A DNA stretch of 64,000 bases from Lindgomyces ingoldianus. Lineage: Eukaryota > Ascomycota > Dothideomycetes > Pleosporales > Lindgomycetaceae. The stretch's first letter is position 1. Each line of letters starts with the position of its first letter. The notes below the pieces were generated by a model, which saw nothing but the letters and a program-made list of their open reading frames with translations, was not told the DNA's origin and searched no databases. Below, in pieces: positions 8,923 through 19,813 of this stretch. The stretch spans positions 1 to 64,000 of the forward strand of contig NW_022985199.1 in NCBI RefSeq assembly GCF_010093535.1, in the 5' to 3' direction. A program made the translations under genes and the position numbers.

Positions 8923-10724
8923 CTACTTCGGCAAGTTCCCTGCAAAAGTCAGTGCCCCATCAGTTGACGGGTTTGATAACAAAAGAACTTACAGATATGA
9001 AATCGAACCTTCAGCAACTCCTTCAGCTCATCATATAAATACCCTATAAGAGGCGGCAACCAAATTGTAACAGCCACAACCTGTCCAAAGCTCCAATTCA
9101 TCCGATCCATCATGTTTAATGATGTCCCAATTGCTAGTAGCGACAGCTGCATTCCAATACCAGCTAGGAAGCACAGAGTCGCTAACCAATAGAGAATCGA
9201 AACACCCTTGTTAGAGGTCGGGTAGTGTGCGCGGATATGAGTCCTCCCCTCAGCGCCATTCTGCATCTTCTCTGGATGATTCGGGGTCTGATGATTTTGG
9301 CGCTGCTTCCACCAGAGAATCACCTTGAGTCCCAGCACCATGAAGAGCGACAAGGTCGAAAACGTCCAGATGATTGGTGTTAGGACACGGATATTGTGGG
9401 ATGCGTTGTAGATAGGATCTTTATTCAAGAAGAAATTTTCAGGGCACGCTGCAAGAGCAGAATAACCACCACACGCGTCGATAGCGGAAAGTTTATACAT
9501 GAACTGCTGATAAGCGTGGAACTTTTTGGCCTTCGAATTGATCTCCGAGTTCACCGGGATTACATGGGAGTAGAGTATCCAGTACACGGTAGAAGCTAAT
9601 ATCCAACATGCTATGGTTAGGATTGTAACATCCATAGTTGACCGCTGGGCATGGAAGAGGAGGACGAAGGCAAAGACCACGGGAAGAACTCCATTCGTTG
9701 CAAGGGGAATGAGCATGAAGGTAACCAGCATGTCTGTCTCAAATATTCCATAGGCGAAAGAAGCAATCTGAATCGTGCCGCTGAAGTAGCATTGTGCTTT
9801 GTGGAATTCAACTAGGAAGTCTTTGAAAACTTTTGTGTGGACACTCTCCGGTGATGTTTCGAGAAGGTTCTCGTTCTTTGTCCTGTCCTCTTGGGCATTT
9901 CTTGGGCCGTATTCCTTCACTTTCCTTGATTTCCTCCCGTGGGAAAATCCGAACGCCGACAGTCCAAACCAGAGGAGGACTACAAGTATGCATTGCATAA
10001 TATACGAGGCAAATACCTTCCAGCATGTGAGCCAAAGGAAAGTGAAGCACGAGATAACACTCACCCCAATCCCAATAACATCTGCGTCGGCATACGGCAG
10101 AGAACTATAACGCCCCGTACATAAGGTATTAAAGCACTCATTAAGACCTCTGAGATTTGGATTCGTGCTGTTAGTGAGCAAATTGACTGGCGAGCAGACT
10201 CCAGTGCACAACGTCCTATTCCTCGCTGCTCTGCAGGTAGATGTGAGGCACCCAGTGACAGAGGTGGTAATTCTCCTCAAATCACCATCGGTGGTATTTC
10301 GTGAAAAGTATGGCATCAAGGAGGATGAAATGTTCGGTTCGAGGAGGCCATTGGAATAATAGCTGGCAATGTTTGGAACGTTGGCGCAAGTTAAGTACCG
10401 CCGTTTCGGTGCAAGACCATTTCCTTCGAACGGATCATTTTGTAGCAACGAGCTGTAGAGCAGGGTCAGGTTTTGGCAATCAGTGATGCAGTCACCATTC
10501 GTGCAACCGCCGGAGAAGGTTGCAGCTGTTGGACTGAAGTTTTCCTGGCAGATAGACGCGCCCTGATCGTCTAGATAGCAGCAATGAAGCTTATCAGATG
10601 TGGTATTTCCGATACTATCGCAGTACAGCGAATCACTTCGCACTCCTGCCATGCTGGGAGTCAGGTTGTGAAAGTCAAGAGCATAAAGGTAGAGCGAGGG
10701 ATGGTGAAGAGAAATGTGAAGCAT
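8923..10724 (-). CDS. Multi-spanning membrane protein with cysteine-rich ectodomain
   Basis: Three-exon model: 10065-10724, 8993-10016 and 8923-8939. Intron 10017-10064 (48 bp, donor gtgagt) is a multiple of three and open, so a naive translation reads through it; removing it restores a smooth helix start (GIGVFASYIMQ). Intron 8940-8992 (53 bp) replaces a chance tail by a short end, Asn-Leu-Pro-Lys. The product has about 566 residues. The first 190 form an extracellular domain with many Cys pairs (HCCYLD, GGCTNGDCITDC) and N-glycosylation sequons, followed by about seven or eight membrane helices. The layout is familiar from uncharacterised fungal membrane proteins; no transport or enzyme motif is visible. 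A start at 10652 is an alternative. Confidence 0.75.
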
Positions 10725-12325
10725 CCGAAAAGCCTCGAAAAAGTGTAATTAATAGAGTGTTACACTCTTTCGTCATAGTGCGTCAGGCGGTGGAAGGCTG
10801 AATTGTCAAATCTTGCCAACTTGGGGGCCAAGCGACGGCATTGGACGCAGCCTTGAAAATCGTTCCGAAGGTGCTGGTCGCTAGTCGCTCAGTTTCCAAT
10901 CGAAAAAGCCACATCGCAATCAATGACTTGAAAGTCTCAAGAAACAGGATTCAGTTGACCTAAGGAAGATTGCGAGTTTACCCTTCGATATGCCATAAGA
11001 AAGGCAAGAATGAGGAAGGATGGTGTTGAGGTGATACACAGACTCACCTAATGCGGTCACATACCTCAGCAACAACACTGTAGTAATCGACAAGGACAGA
11101 CGAAGAGAACCAAACCTCCTAGTTTTCTTTAGGGATACAGCTTCAAGTTAGTAGTGACTCTAAATGTTGAATGGGCTCTTTCAGCTAGCTGCTGATGGTA
11201 TGAGCACTTAAGTAGCAAGAGTAAGAGTAGTGTACGGTGTGCACAGCGTACGGAGTAGGTAGGGTAGGCAACAGATTTCTGGTCATTGCTTGTCTTCTCT
11301 ATGTACAGACGCGAGCGATATTTAAGGAGGCGCGCCCGCGCACGGGCACCACGTGCGTAGTCCCGTGATCCCATGCCGGGCCAGATAGATACTATGCGCC
11401 GTATCGCTCCTGCGTACGGACACTAAAAATATATCACAGTATGATGAAGAGTCTCTTAATTGAAGATCGCGGCAGAGATCCCGCTTCCTTCACCTCCACT
11501 ACCGCCACCTTATCTTACACTCTTGTAGGGGAACGCACTTACTACAATTTTTACATGTTGATATAGTCGCACTACCTTAGTAGCATAGCAGAATCCTAGT
11601 ATTAGTAAACAACAGGCCAAGAAACCTCCCAGTGTTAACACACGGTGTTTGGTCTATACCGGTTTAGAGTACCTGAACAATGGAGAACAAATGCATCAAT
11701 AACGCTGTTTTACAGCCTGGGAGACACCAAGGCAAGATGTGCAACAAACCTTTAGGAACAGGTGTTGTAGCACATTCACACTAGCTGGGAAACATGAACA
11801 GGTTATATTTAATCAACTGAACCTCTTGCTAGAGTTGAGGCAAATTTCAATAGGATGCGACTTTTAGTCTTGAAATGTAATTGTATAGAAAATCTTTCAG
11901 TTAGGGGCAAGAGCATACTTGAACTTGATTACATTATCGCCGTTCGCTTATCGTATATCCATATCCCCAACCATGCAATTAGTACACAAAGCGCTGCGAG
12001 TTTGCCAAGATAAGAGGGGCATTACAACATGCCCAGTAGCACACAGAGACCGCTGCTGTTGTCATACTCTAAAGAAAGAGGTTACGCCGAGGGAGGCAAC
12101 CAGTAGCTCAAGGAAAGACTGTTATCCTTGGGTATCAACCAAGAAAAAATGGATATCCAAGAAACATGACATGTAGGTGAGAGATCGTGATACCCCAAAC
12201 CCTAATCCCCTCCATTCCAGGAAAACCTGCCCGACCCAAATCCAAATACCTAGCCTCGGACTCTAACCCAAGAATGTCAAAACCCCAGATGATAAAAAAA
12301 AATGCGAAAAGATTGCTGCGACATT
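10725..12325. other. Gene-poor region with degenerate repeat
   Basis: No convincing gene. The part from about 11400 is AT-rich with scattered stops. A diverged copy of a dispersed repeat lies near 11800-11890. The part just after 10725 holds the promoter of the membrane protein gene. Confidence 0.5.
11800..11890 (+). repeat. Diverged dispersed repeat, copy A
   Basis: Contains the block AACCTCTTGCTAG followed shortly by CAATAGGATG, also found in order at 52511-52556 and, more diverged, at 53243-53282. Flanks are partly alignable by eye. No terminal repeats or coding sequence are visible. Confidence 0.45.
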
Positions 12326-15196
12326 CTACAACCCACCAATACGACCAGTATCGTAGCCTCTCCATCCGCCCAAGCTGCCCCAAGCTGCAAGCACATCTTC
12401 ACTGACGCTACATCGAGTGCTTACCGGGCCAGTTGTAACGCTCTCACGCTTAGTGCTACTCATACTAGCAATGCTTGGAACTCGGCTAACTCGACGGCTC
12501 TGGGACCCCAGGGCAGGGCTGGAAGTCCGACTTGCAATGCTGCTGTGCTGACTTCTTGTGGAACCAGCCACATTGCTTATGCGGCGAGAAGACTTCCTTG
12601 GAATCTTGGGCTCGACAATACTTGGAGCCGCAGAGGAACTCTCTGAGACTGGTGGGAGGTCGTAAAGCTCCGACGGCGTTGACTTCAGAGGTGCGGGTGA
12701 CTGTCTGTGTTGAGTGAAGGAAACATCTGCGCCACTGCTCGCCGTGCGGCGCCGCTGGTGAGTACTAGCACGGCTGCTTCGAACCGTATTAGTCTTGATA
12801 CTACCACTCGGAGGTTCGATGACGCCGTCTAAAGTGATAGCTACCTCCTCATCGCCATTCATGCTTGGCTCACTGCTAGCGACTTTTACATCAACATCCT
12901 CATCACAATGGCGAAGGCCTGGGGTGACGGGGGAAGGTAAGGGTGATGCATGATCAGTGGTGGTTGGAGATGCAATAGTGGGGGTTGGTGAAGGGAATGG
13001 ATCGAGTGGTGACAGTGGCGAGAGCTCGAGGGCCGGTGAAACCTGGTAGGCGTGACGGGTGCTGAATCGAGAGGCGGGATGAACAGACTCTGCGGTACTG
13101 GATTCACGAGAGGAACTGTCTCGGAGGATGCTTGTGTCTAAATCTTGAGCTAACTTGCGCTGGCGACCTCGGCTGGGAGGCGACAGCAGAAGCGGCGATA
13201 AAGACCCCGCAAGGGATATTCGTGGCGAAGAACTCTTCGCCTGTGTAGGGGCAGCCAGAGGACTGTCAAGTGACAGAAAGGCTGATGTTCGGGGGGCGCT
13301 TGTCTTAGGCGGTGTCTTCTGCCGGGTATCCTGGTTAATTGCTGTCCTAAATCCCTCCGTGAAGCTCTGCTGGGCCATTGCCGCTCGCTTCCGACGCATC
13401 ATTTCTAGAAGAGCTTCCTCTTCTTCGGTGACTGCCATAAGCTTATGTTGCTCTGCGCGTAACCTGGGTTCGCTCCGGGAAGTCCTTGAACTGCGAACGC
13501 TAGTGGATGATGGCGACATTGGAGCATTCCCAGATGTTTGAGGGCGGAGCTGATCTCTATCTTCGTGTATTACAGATGGATGCCGGACGTGACTGGACCT
13601 CCTGCTGCTATACCCCTTTGGGAGGGTGAAATGTGTCGAAGACGGCTCCGGTGTATACATAACCTCGATTGTTGCAGCGTTTGTAGATGTCGACAACATG
13701 CTCATTTTCGATTCCGATGGTGCCCTTCCTAGATGCCGTGGACGCATTTCGAACGCTTGGGCTTTACCGATGATGATATCTCCTTCATGATCATCGATGC
13801 TATCTCGAATCTCGAACTTTCGTCTCGGTGGTGCAACATTTTCACCCTCATCCTCTGACGACGAGAAAGACAGGACACTCGAATCCTGCAAATTTGTTTT
13901 TGAGAAGGCAGATTCTTTAGTCTTTGTGGATGCGTGACTATGGAGTGAGAACTGGCTTGGCGAATTGAGGTGGTGTGCAACCCCGACTGACTGATTGGAG
14001 TGTGCCAAAAACTCTTTCTTAACCCTCTGCGGAGGAAACGAAGCCTGCGAAGGGGGAGTTTCGAAGTCTGGAATCACTCGGCCCAAGGAACTCTTCCTAA
14101 TGGGAGCTAGATATGGCCGTCGTGTGACAACGGGAATTGGAGCACGGACAGGAGCTTCTGGCTCATTGACATCCTCATCACTACTTTCACTGAGACCCTC
14201 AAACCAGTGCTGGATTCCACGCGGAGGCCTTCGGACATTGATCTTGGCACTGTCGTAGACATCACGCTTGTGTAGCCTGACTGGGGAAGTGGAGGGCTGG
14301 GGCTGAACAAGGGTACCCTGCTGCTGCTTTGCGGTTTTGGTCAACTTAGCCTGTGGCCTGGCGGTGTTAGGGGTAGGTGTGGGTTCGCGGGTCATCGGGC
14401 GGGGGAAATATTCTGAAACGGTTGACATTGCGGTCGGAGAATTTACCAATTTGTTTGGAGATAGAAGAATGCCGGTGCGCTCATGTCCAGTGTTGGACCT
14501 TGGCTTTGGGAATAGTCTGGAAAGATCCAATCGTGGCGGCTTGCTTTTCCGGTTCTGTCTCTTGATGTCCGCCGATCCTGGATACAGGTGGGATAAGTCC
14601 AAGTTCACGTGACTACTGCATTCAGAAGCTGCGACGGGTGGACGTCCTTTCCGAAGAGCCATGTCGCGCACTGCAGATGCGGAGGTTTGTTGGGAGATCG
14701 AGGGTGGTGATTTTTGAGCGTCGTAGTAGGATCGCATGGTGGAATTCGATGTCCGAGGGTGTAATTGTCGACTGAGGGAGCTACCATTCGATTCACGTCG
14801 ACCATCTCCATGATACCCGGCTCCCAACAAATTCGAAGACGGTCGAGTTGACATGCCTGGTCGTTGTGCGCGATAGTATTCACCATCCTCCATAGCGACC
14901 GAGGATGCCTTATCCGTGTAATCCGAGCCAAAGCTGGCCTCCGAGACGGTAATAGTCATGAAGCCAGGGCTCTGTGGGACCGATGCTTGTGACCTCGAGG
15001 ATGGACGAATTGGCAGGCCAGAAGTTCCGAGCAGGCGTTGTGCTTTGGAGTAGGAGGGAGAGTCGTTAAGATGGGGAGACCATTCGGGGACAGAGGGAAT
15101 AGAGGGGATGGAGCTCACGTCGTCAATGTCTTTTTTGACGGCGGTTTTCCGCCCCGGGATGGGAAAAGAAAACTTAGGACGGCGGCCTCGCCCCAT
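12326..15196 (-). CDS. Large disordered Ser-rich conserved fungal protein
   Basis: Single exon of 956 residues from the ATG at 15196, which lies in a good context (gcaaccATGG) and opens with the basic segment MGRGRRPKFSFPIPGRK. An in-frame ATG at 15241 is possible but its extra residues look unconserved. The protein is almost wholly low complexity, rich in Ser, Pro, Arg and Thr, with many SP/TP sites. One helical island, near residues 610-650 (EEEEALLEMMRRKRAAM), has the look of the conserved core. No catalytic domain, signal peptide or membrane helix is visible. Many SP sites suggest phosphorylation control. I do not know its function. Confidence 0.75.
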   Translation of the reverse strand: MGRGRRPKFSFPIPGRKTAVKKDIDDVSSIPSIPSVPEWSPHLNDSPSYSKAQRLLGTSGLPIRPSSRSQASVPQSPGFMTITVSEASFGSDYTDKASSVAMEDGEYYRAQRPGMSTRPSSNLLGAGYHGDGRRESNGSSLSRQLHPRTSNSTMRSYYDAQKSPPSISQQTSASAVRDMALRKGRPPVAASECSSHVNLDLSHLYPGSADIKRQNRKSKPPRLDLSRLFPKPRSNTGHERTGILLSPNKLVNSPTAMSTVSEYFPRPMTREPTPTPNTARPQAKLTKTAKQQQGTLVQPQPSTSPVRLHKRDVYDSAKINVRRPPRGIQHWFEGLSESSDEDVNEPEAPVRAPIPVVTRRPYLAPIRKSSLGRVIPDFETPPSQASFPPQRVKKEFLAHSNQSVGVAHHLNSPSQFSLHSHASTKTKESAFSKTNLQDSSVLSFSSSEDEGENVAPPRRKFEIRDSIDDHEGDIIIGKAQAFEMRPRHLGRAPSESKMSMLSTSTNAATIEVMYTPEPSSTHFTLPKGYSSRRSSHVRHPSVIHEDRDQLRPQTSGNAPMSPSSTSVRSSRTSRSEPRLRAEQHKLMAVTEEEEALLEMMRRKRAAMAQQSFTEGFRTAINQDTRQKTPPKTSAPRTSAFLSLDSPLAAPTQAKSSSPRISLAGSLSPLLLSPPSRGRQRKLAQDLDTSILRDSSSRESSTAESVHPASRFSTRHAYQVSPALELSPLSPLDPFPSPTPTIASPTTTDHASPLPSPVTPGLRHCDEDVDVKVASSEPSMNGDEEVAITLDGVIEPPSGSIKTNTVRSSRASTHQRRRTASSGADVSFTQHRQSPAPLKSTPSELYDLPPVSESSSAAPSIVEPKIPRKSSRRISNVAGSTRSQHSSIASRTSSPALGSQSRRVSRVPSIASMSSTKRESVTTGPVSTRCSVSEDVLAAWGSLGGWRGYDTGRIGGL

Positions 15197-17246
15197 GGTT
15201 GCCAGTGTTTTTGACTGCTGGGGGAAGAATTGGTGGCTCAAGTCTAAGACAGATTTCGACTCAGCAAGTGGAGGTCGCGGAGGTCTGAATCAGGGTACCT
15301 TGTCGGCCTTCTGCTAGGGGACTATTTCGGGGTCAATTGCTGCAAAAGAACTGCGGCGGCGCACGCGTAATTGAACTTGGAGGATACTGGAACGCAAAGG
15401 AGGCGCCGGGAGCATGAGCGAGCAAATATGCACGTCGCCGCCCGCGACGGCTGAAGAGTGGAGGTGGAAGGACGAGGGCCTCGAGTAGAGGACGAGTGGT
15501 TACCAATTACGGGCTCCTGTTCGCTCGTGCTCCGCTGGCTCCGTGCCCAGCGCTCGCCGAAGCCGCCGGTACCTGAGTGTAGCTTGCAGCAAACAACGGT
15601 GTCGAGGGGAACGCTAGGGTCCCTTATGCAAGACAGCATGAGCTGGACGCAGACTAGGGAGCGGTGGACAACAGATAGCGCCAGCAAGTCGTGCGCCGTG
15701 GTGAGTGCAGATGCTATAGGGTACGCAGCACTCAGGGGGTTTGCTCTGGGATAATTGTTTCTTAAGGCCTGGGAAGTGAATTGATCCCGTTGTCACCTGG
15801 ACCACAGGCCCGCGATGTTTGTGCCGTTCTGGGATTCAGGGGACGGCAGCCAAGATAGTCTCACTCGGTCCACACTCGTCATTGGCTCCCTGCGCGGATC
15901 CTAGCCACAAGCGGCCACGCTTTCCGGATCGGGCACTGGGCTCCCCCAGGATACCGCCCAACCCCTGCTGCGCCTCTGACCTCTTCTGCAGACGGAGGTC
16001 TTGACACGCAATGTCTTCTCTCGGCTCTGTTCACACTCCCGCAGCGAGAGAGCGCACTATGCAATCAGACGTCACACAGCCGGCCGGGAGACGCTTGTCC
16101 GTCGGAAGCGCGCTGCGACGCTGATAAAAAGCAGACCGCGGAGAAGAATCACAGGATGGACCACGCAGAGGCGCAAGCCACGGCGAAAACTGAGACCATC
16201 TGATTGTCAACAGCGGTGCTCTTTCTGGCTGCCATGGCGGATCAGCGATAGAGTCTCCTCCTTTTAGCGAGCACATCACGTCGCACATCACATCCCATCC
16301 CAACCATGGACCAAAGATCACGATAGATGGGAGAGAAGATCACCGCACTGCTCACACCAACCCCTAAGTCCATCATTGGCCTCATCTATTTCAAATCGTG
16401 AAGCCCGTCAAGATACAGATCCGCTCCAGACCTTCCACGGCCCTATCAAGAACGCTGAGTGCACGCCGGCCTCGAGCGAATCTGTCAAAAGGAAACCATG
16501 GTTTGAGTCTGCAACGCGGGCCTGGTCTTGCTGATGCTCAAAGTTGCCGAAGTCGTGTCATGACTTGCAGTAACGCCACCAATCAACTGCCCATCATTTT
16601 AAGGTCAAGAACGCCGGCTTCTGCCTTTTTGGTCAATTTAGCTGTCTGTGTGTCCACTCCCTGCCCATGACGAACTCCTTTCCGCATTGCCGCTGCATTG
16701 TCAATAACAAGCAGCATAGCCTTATGCATTCCTCTGTACCATGACTCTCACTGCAACGCCTATACATCAATACTATTATTAGGGGTTTCTACCTTCCCAC
16801 GACCACTTCACGTTTCATAAATTGTCCCTTCTATCAGCCCTACGAAATTTACACACCCTTTTTGGACCCCATTTAAGCTTTCCTGAATTGGATCACGCAA
16901 CCTCCGCCACAAACTTACTTTCCTTTTGCGCAGCCCCAAATCGTGGATCAAAATCATCAATTATGCTGTGCAGCTGCCTTCCTAGCTATAGACCTAGGGT
17001 CAGCATCAAACAATTTGTACAGTACCTTTGCAGGGTGAACCCGCGCTTGTACAACACATACTCGGAAACCTGATACACATGAAGATATGCATTTCTCCGA
17101 TGGCGTACTTCCAGACCATCTATCCCTGTACCTTTCCCCGAATTGCTCCAACGCGGTGTAAATTTTGTACGAAAACTTCCCCATTGCTTGCCAAATCTCT
17201 GCTCGACAATCCTTGTCTCACCTAGCCGTCTACCTCTTCCATGATC
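15197..17246. other. Long intergenic region between Ser-rich gene and hop1
   Basis: About 2 kb without a supported gene. The first kilobase is GC-rich with many short frames but no recognisable protein; it presumably includes the promoter of the Ser-rich gene. The remainder is the 3' side of hop1. Confidence 0.45.
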
Positions 17247-19813
17247 TTAGCGCATCGGGGAAGGATCTCCAGCATTGAGGACGGCCATTGATTCCGAAGG
17301 TCGAAGTCGTTTCGGCGTCATTGCTTCGGCAGTGTTCTCTCCGCTCCGGTCTCTCTTCCTGGTGAAAGCCGTAGTCCTCTGGGCCGTGCTGTCTCCATCG
17401 GCTTGTGCCATTTGGCTGTCAGTTCGTTGTCGGAACACATACCGCCGGCCTACGGAAGCACCCTCGGGACTACCAGCTGCCCCATTCGTTGGCTGTTGAG
17501 CTACAGACTGGGCTAGGGGAAGCTCGAACTGTAGACGAACTGGATTAATCTAGGTACTTGGAAAGGATCAAGCAGCTTACATGATGAGCAATCTTTGACA
17601 AAGGGTCAAAATACTCCTTCATCATTAGAACGACCACTCTGTTAGCTTTGTTCAGCGAAAACCGCTTGCCAGAGGATGCTTTCTTCGGCCCGGAAGTAGA
17701 AACGAGATATTTCTCCTTGCGGAAGTGATTTGCCATGCCGCTTGCAGTCTGGAGGTCACAATCTGCTTGTGTTAGTTTACAGTGCTCGTTTGACCAGTGA
17801 AGTACTTACGAAGGATGTTTGCGAGTTCCTTGTCATTGGTAACATCATGTGCTTCAAGGAAGCGAATACCACGTCGGCATAACGCCAGATATCGCAGCTC
17901 GCGGAGAAGCTCATGCTCCTTGCCTTGCAGCAAGCAGTCATAACAAGCATGAACAGCTGGTATTCTCTGGTCCTCTGATCCCCGATATCCATAACAGTGA
18001 AGATGTTGCCATGTATCGCAGAAGCTGCAGTTAATCTGGAGACTTTAGCAAGGCGATCGCCGCAGCAATATTAGCTTCACTTACCATGTCATCTTCTTCT
18101 TCATCATGTCCGCATTGGCATTTGATGACATCGCCTTCGCTTCCTGTTCCTAGTGATTGGGATCTCCTTCGTAGATTCGTTGCCCTCCGCCGTGGAGGAA
18201 GTAAATTGCTCCGCCGGCTCTCCAATTGCCGAATTTTGGTCTGCGAGAGCTGAATTTGCTGCGAAGGACCACCCGCGACCAACAACTTGTGGATAGATTC
18301 GACTTGCTTCAGGGTGTCCTGGGTGTCATGTTCCTGGTTTGGTGGGTTGAGCTGTTACTGGCTATTAGCACCTTTTATTTTATTTTATTTTGTTTTATTT
18401 TAAGAAACAGCGAAAGCTTACCATGCGCTGGAGGCGCTCCTTGATTCGGAGGTCTTCCGGTCGAAGGGAAGGTGCTACGGTCTTGCTCGACTCTCCTAGC
18501 AATCCCAAGCCCTCATTATCTACCGGTACCTCCGCTTCCTGTACTGGTTGCGTCTCCCCTAACGTCGATGTGTTAATTAGTAGTCGGGAGTTCACTTGCG
18601 TCGACTTTAAGATAATATCAAGATCTTCCTCGGAAGAGCAGCTTGATGTAGGACTGGAAGCATCATTGAGGGAATGGATATCAGCTTCTCCCGGCTTTGG
18701 TAGAGAAGCTTGCGCCATGGGAATTGCAGATTTTTGTTGCAGACGTTCCACTTCAAGAAACCCACCGTGCAAGGGTTGACCCTGCTCAAGAACCTCTCCA
18801 GTTGATTGAGTCAGACCCGACTGTCTTGCTTTGGAGTCAGCGACAATGTCGTCCTCTCTCCTCGCGAGTTTTGTGTAGGTCAGTTTCTGTGGAATGGTAA
18901 ATTGCTCCTGGTCACCAGCCGAGGAATCGGAGGGAAGGATGTGTGAGATTTTCAAGGAAACCTTGTGAAAGCCAGCGTCCATCGGACCACACGTTGAACT
19001 TGTCGTCTTCCAATTGGCATTGGGGAAGAAGATGCAGGTTCCTGCTGCTTTTTGAAACCCTGGGGGTTCGTATTGTTCAGGGCGGTCATCGGTATAGAAC
19101 AGATGCATTCGAACGAACCTGGATCGGGGCAGAGCCGGCATCGTCCCACAGAGCAGGACCACTTGACGAATGAGCGTGTGCATGGCTAATTTGGCTGTCT
19201 TAACAGTGATCTTCTTGCCTCCAGGTCCAGCCACTTCCATGCCAGAGAGCGTACGTGACCCTTGATTAGATATAGTGTAGTGAAAAGTAAAAGTATAGAG
19301 CTCAACAACATTCGAGGGCTGCTTTGGATCCTCAAAGATCGAGAGCTGCAAACCATGGAGAATGTTCCGCTTTAGAGCATCGAAAGCACCTTTTTCCTAG
19401 AAGCAGTCCGTCAATAATGTTCTACTAAGTTTAAGGGTGGGTTTACTCACCAGCCAGTCCAGAAGCTGATCGACACGCTCGCTTCTGCCCCGTTTGAGGA
19501 CTCGGAAACGGGATACACCAGGTTTGTCCTGTGCTTGATTGAGTCCGTTGGCATAGTCTTCGTATGTTTGCTTCGAAGTGTCGACCTCGTATAGCTGGTC
19601 GTCGAAACAGTGCTCACCGAACAGGTGTCGGAGGAAGGCAAGGCTGCTGACTGCCGCATGTACGAGAGTTTGGACCAACTCAGTGCTTTGCTTCACATCA
19701 ACTGCCTGATCTGTCGACGTCTCGATAGTTGCTGTGGACGTCTTCTGCTTGCTCACTTGTAGCTGTTTGACAACAGTGGTGGGGCGAGACTTCGTAGCCT
19801 GTTTCCTGGCCAT
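17247..19813 (-). CDS. Meiotic axis protein Hop1 (HORMA, PHD, winged helix)
   Basis: Six-exon model: 19451-19813, 18422-19396, 18085-18351, 17810-18035, 17581-17762 and 17247-17528. The phases fit and give 764 residues. Hop1 builds the meiotic chromosome axis and promotes break formation and homolog bias. The HORMA domain spans exons 1-2 (about residues 45-290: AAVSSLAFLRHLF, then FTFHYTISNQG, then LYTDDRPEQYEPPGF). A low-complexity linker follows. A PHD-type finger crosses the exon 3/4 junction (KCQCGHDEEEDD, INCSFCDTWQHLHCYGY, HACYDCL). Next is a helical segment resembling the winged-helix part of the yeast Hop1 chromatin-binding region, and a basic tail with TPKRLRP. The exon 5 acceptor is a tandem AAGCAG, allowing one-residue variation. 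For the last intron I chose 17529-17580 (52 bp); a 31-bp version ending at 17550 is also in frame. Intron 2 contains a TTTTA repeat. Confidence 0.88.
18373..18402. repeat. TTTTA-type microsatellite in hop1 intron 2
   Basis: Several tandem copies of a five-base TTTTA unit with one interruption lie inside the 70-bp intron at 18352-18421, the longest intron of this gene. Confidence 0.75.

Noticed and set aside
15322..16321. Several overlapping frames on both strands in GC-rich intergenic DNA
   Set aside because: High GC content lengthens chance frames; none shows protein-like conservation, motifs or splice logic.
17550..17580. 31-bp version of the last hop1 intron
   Set aside because: In frame but shorter than usual fungal introns; the 52-bp version ending at 17529 with a ctacag acceptor is more credible.
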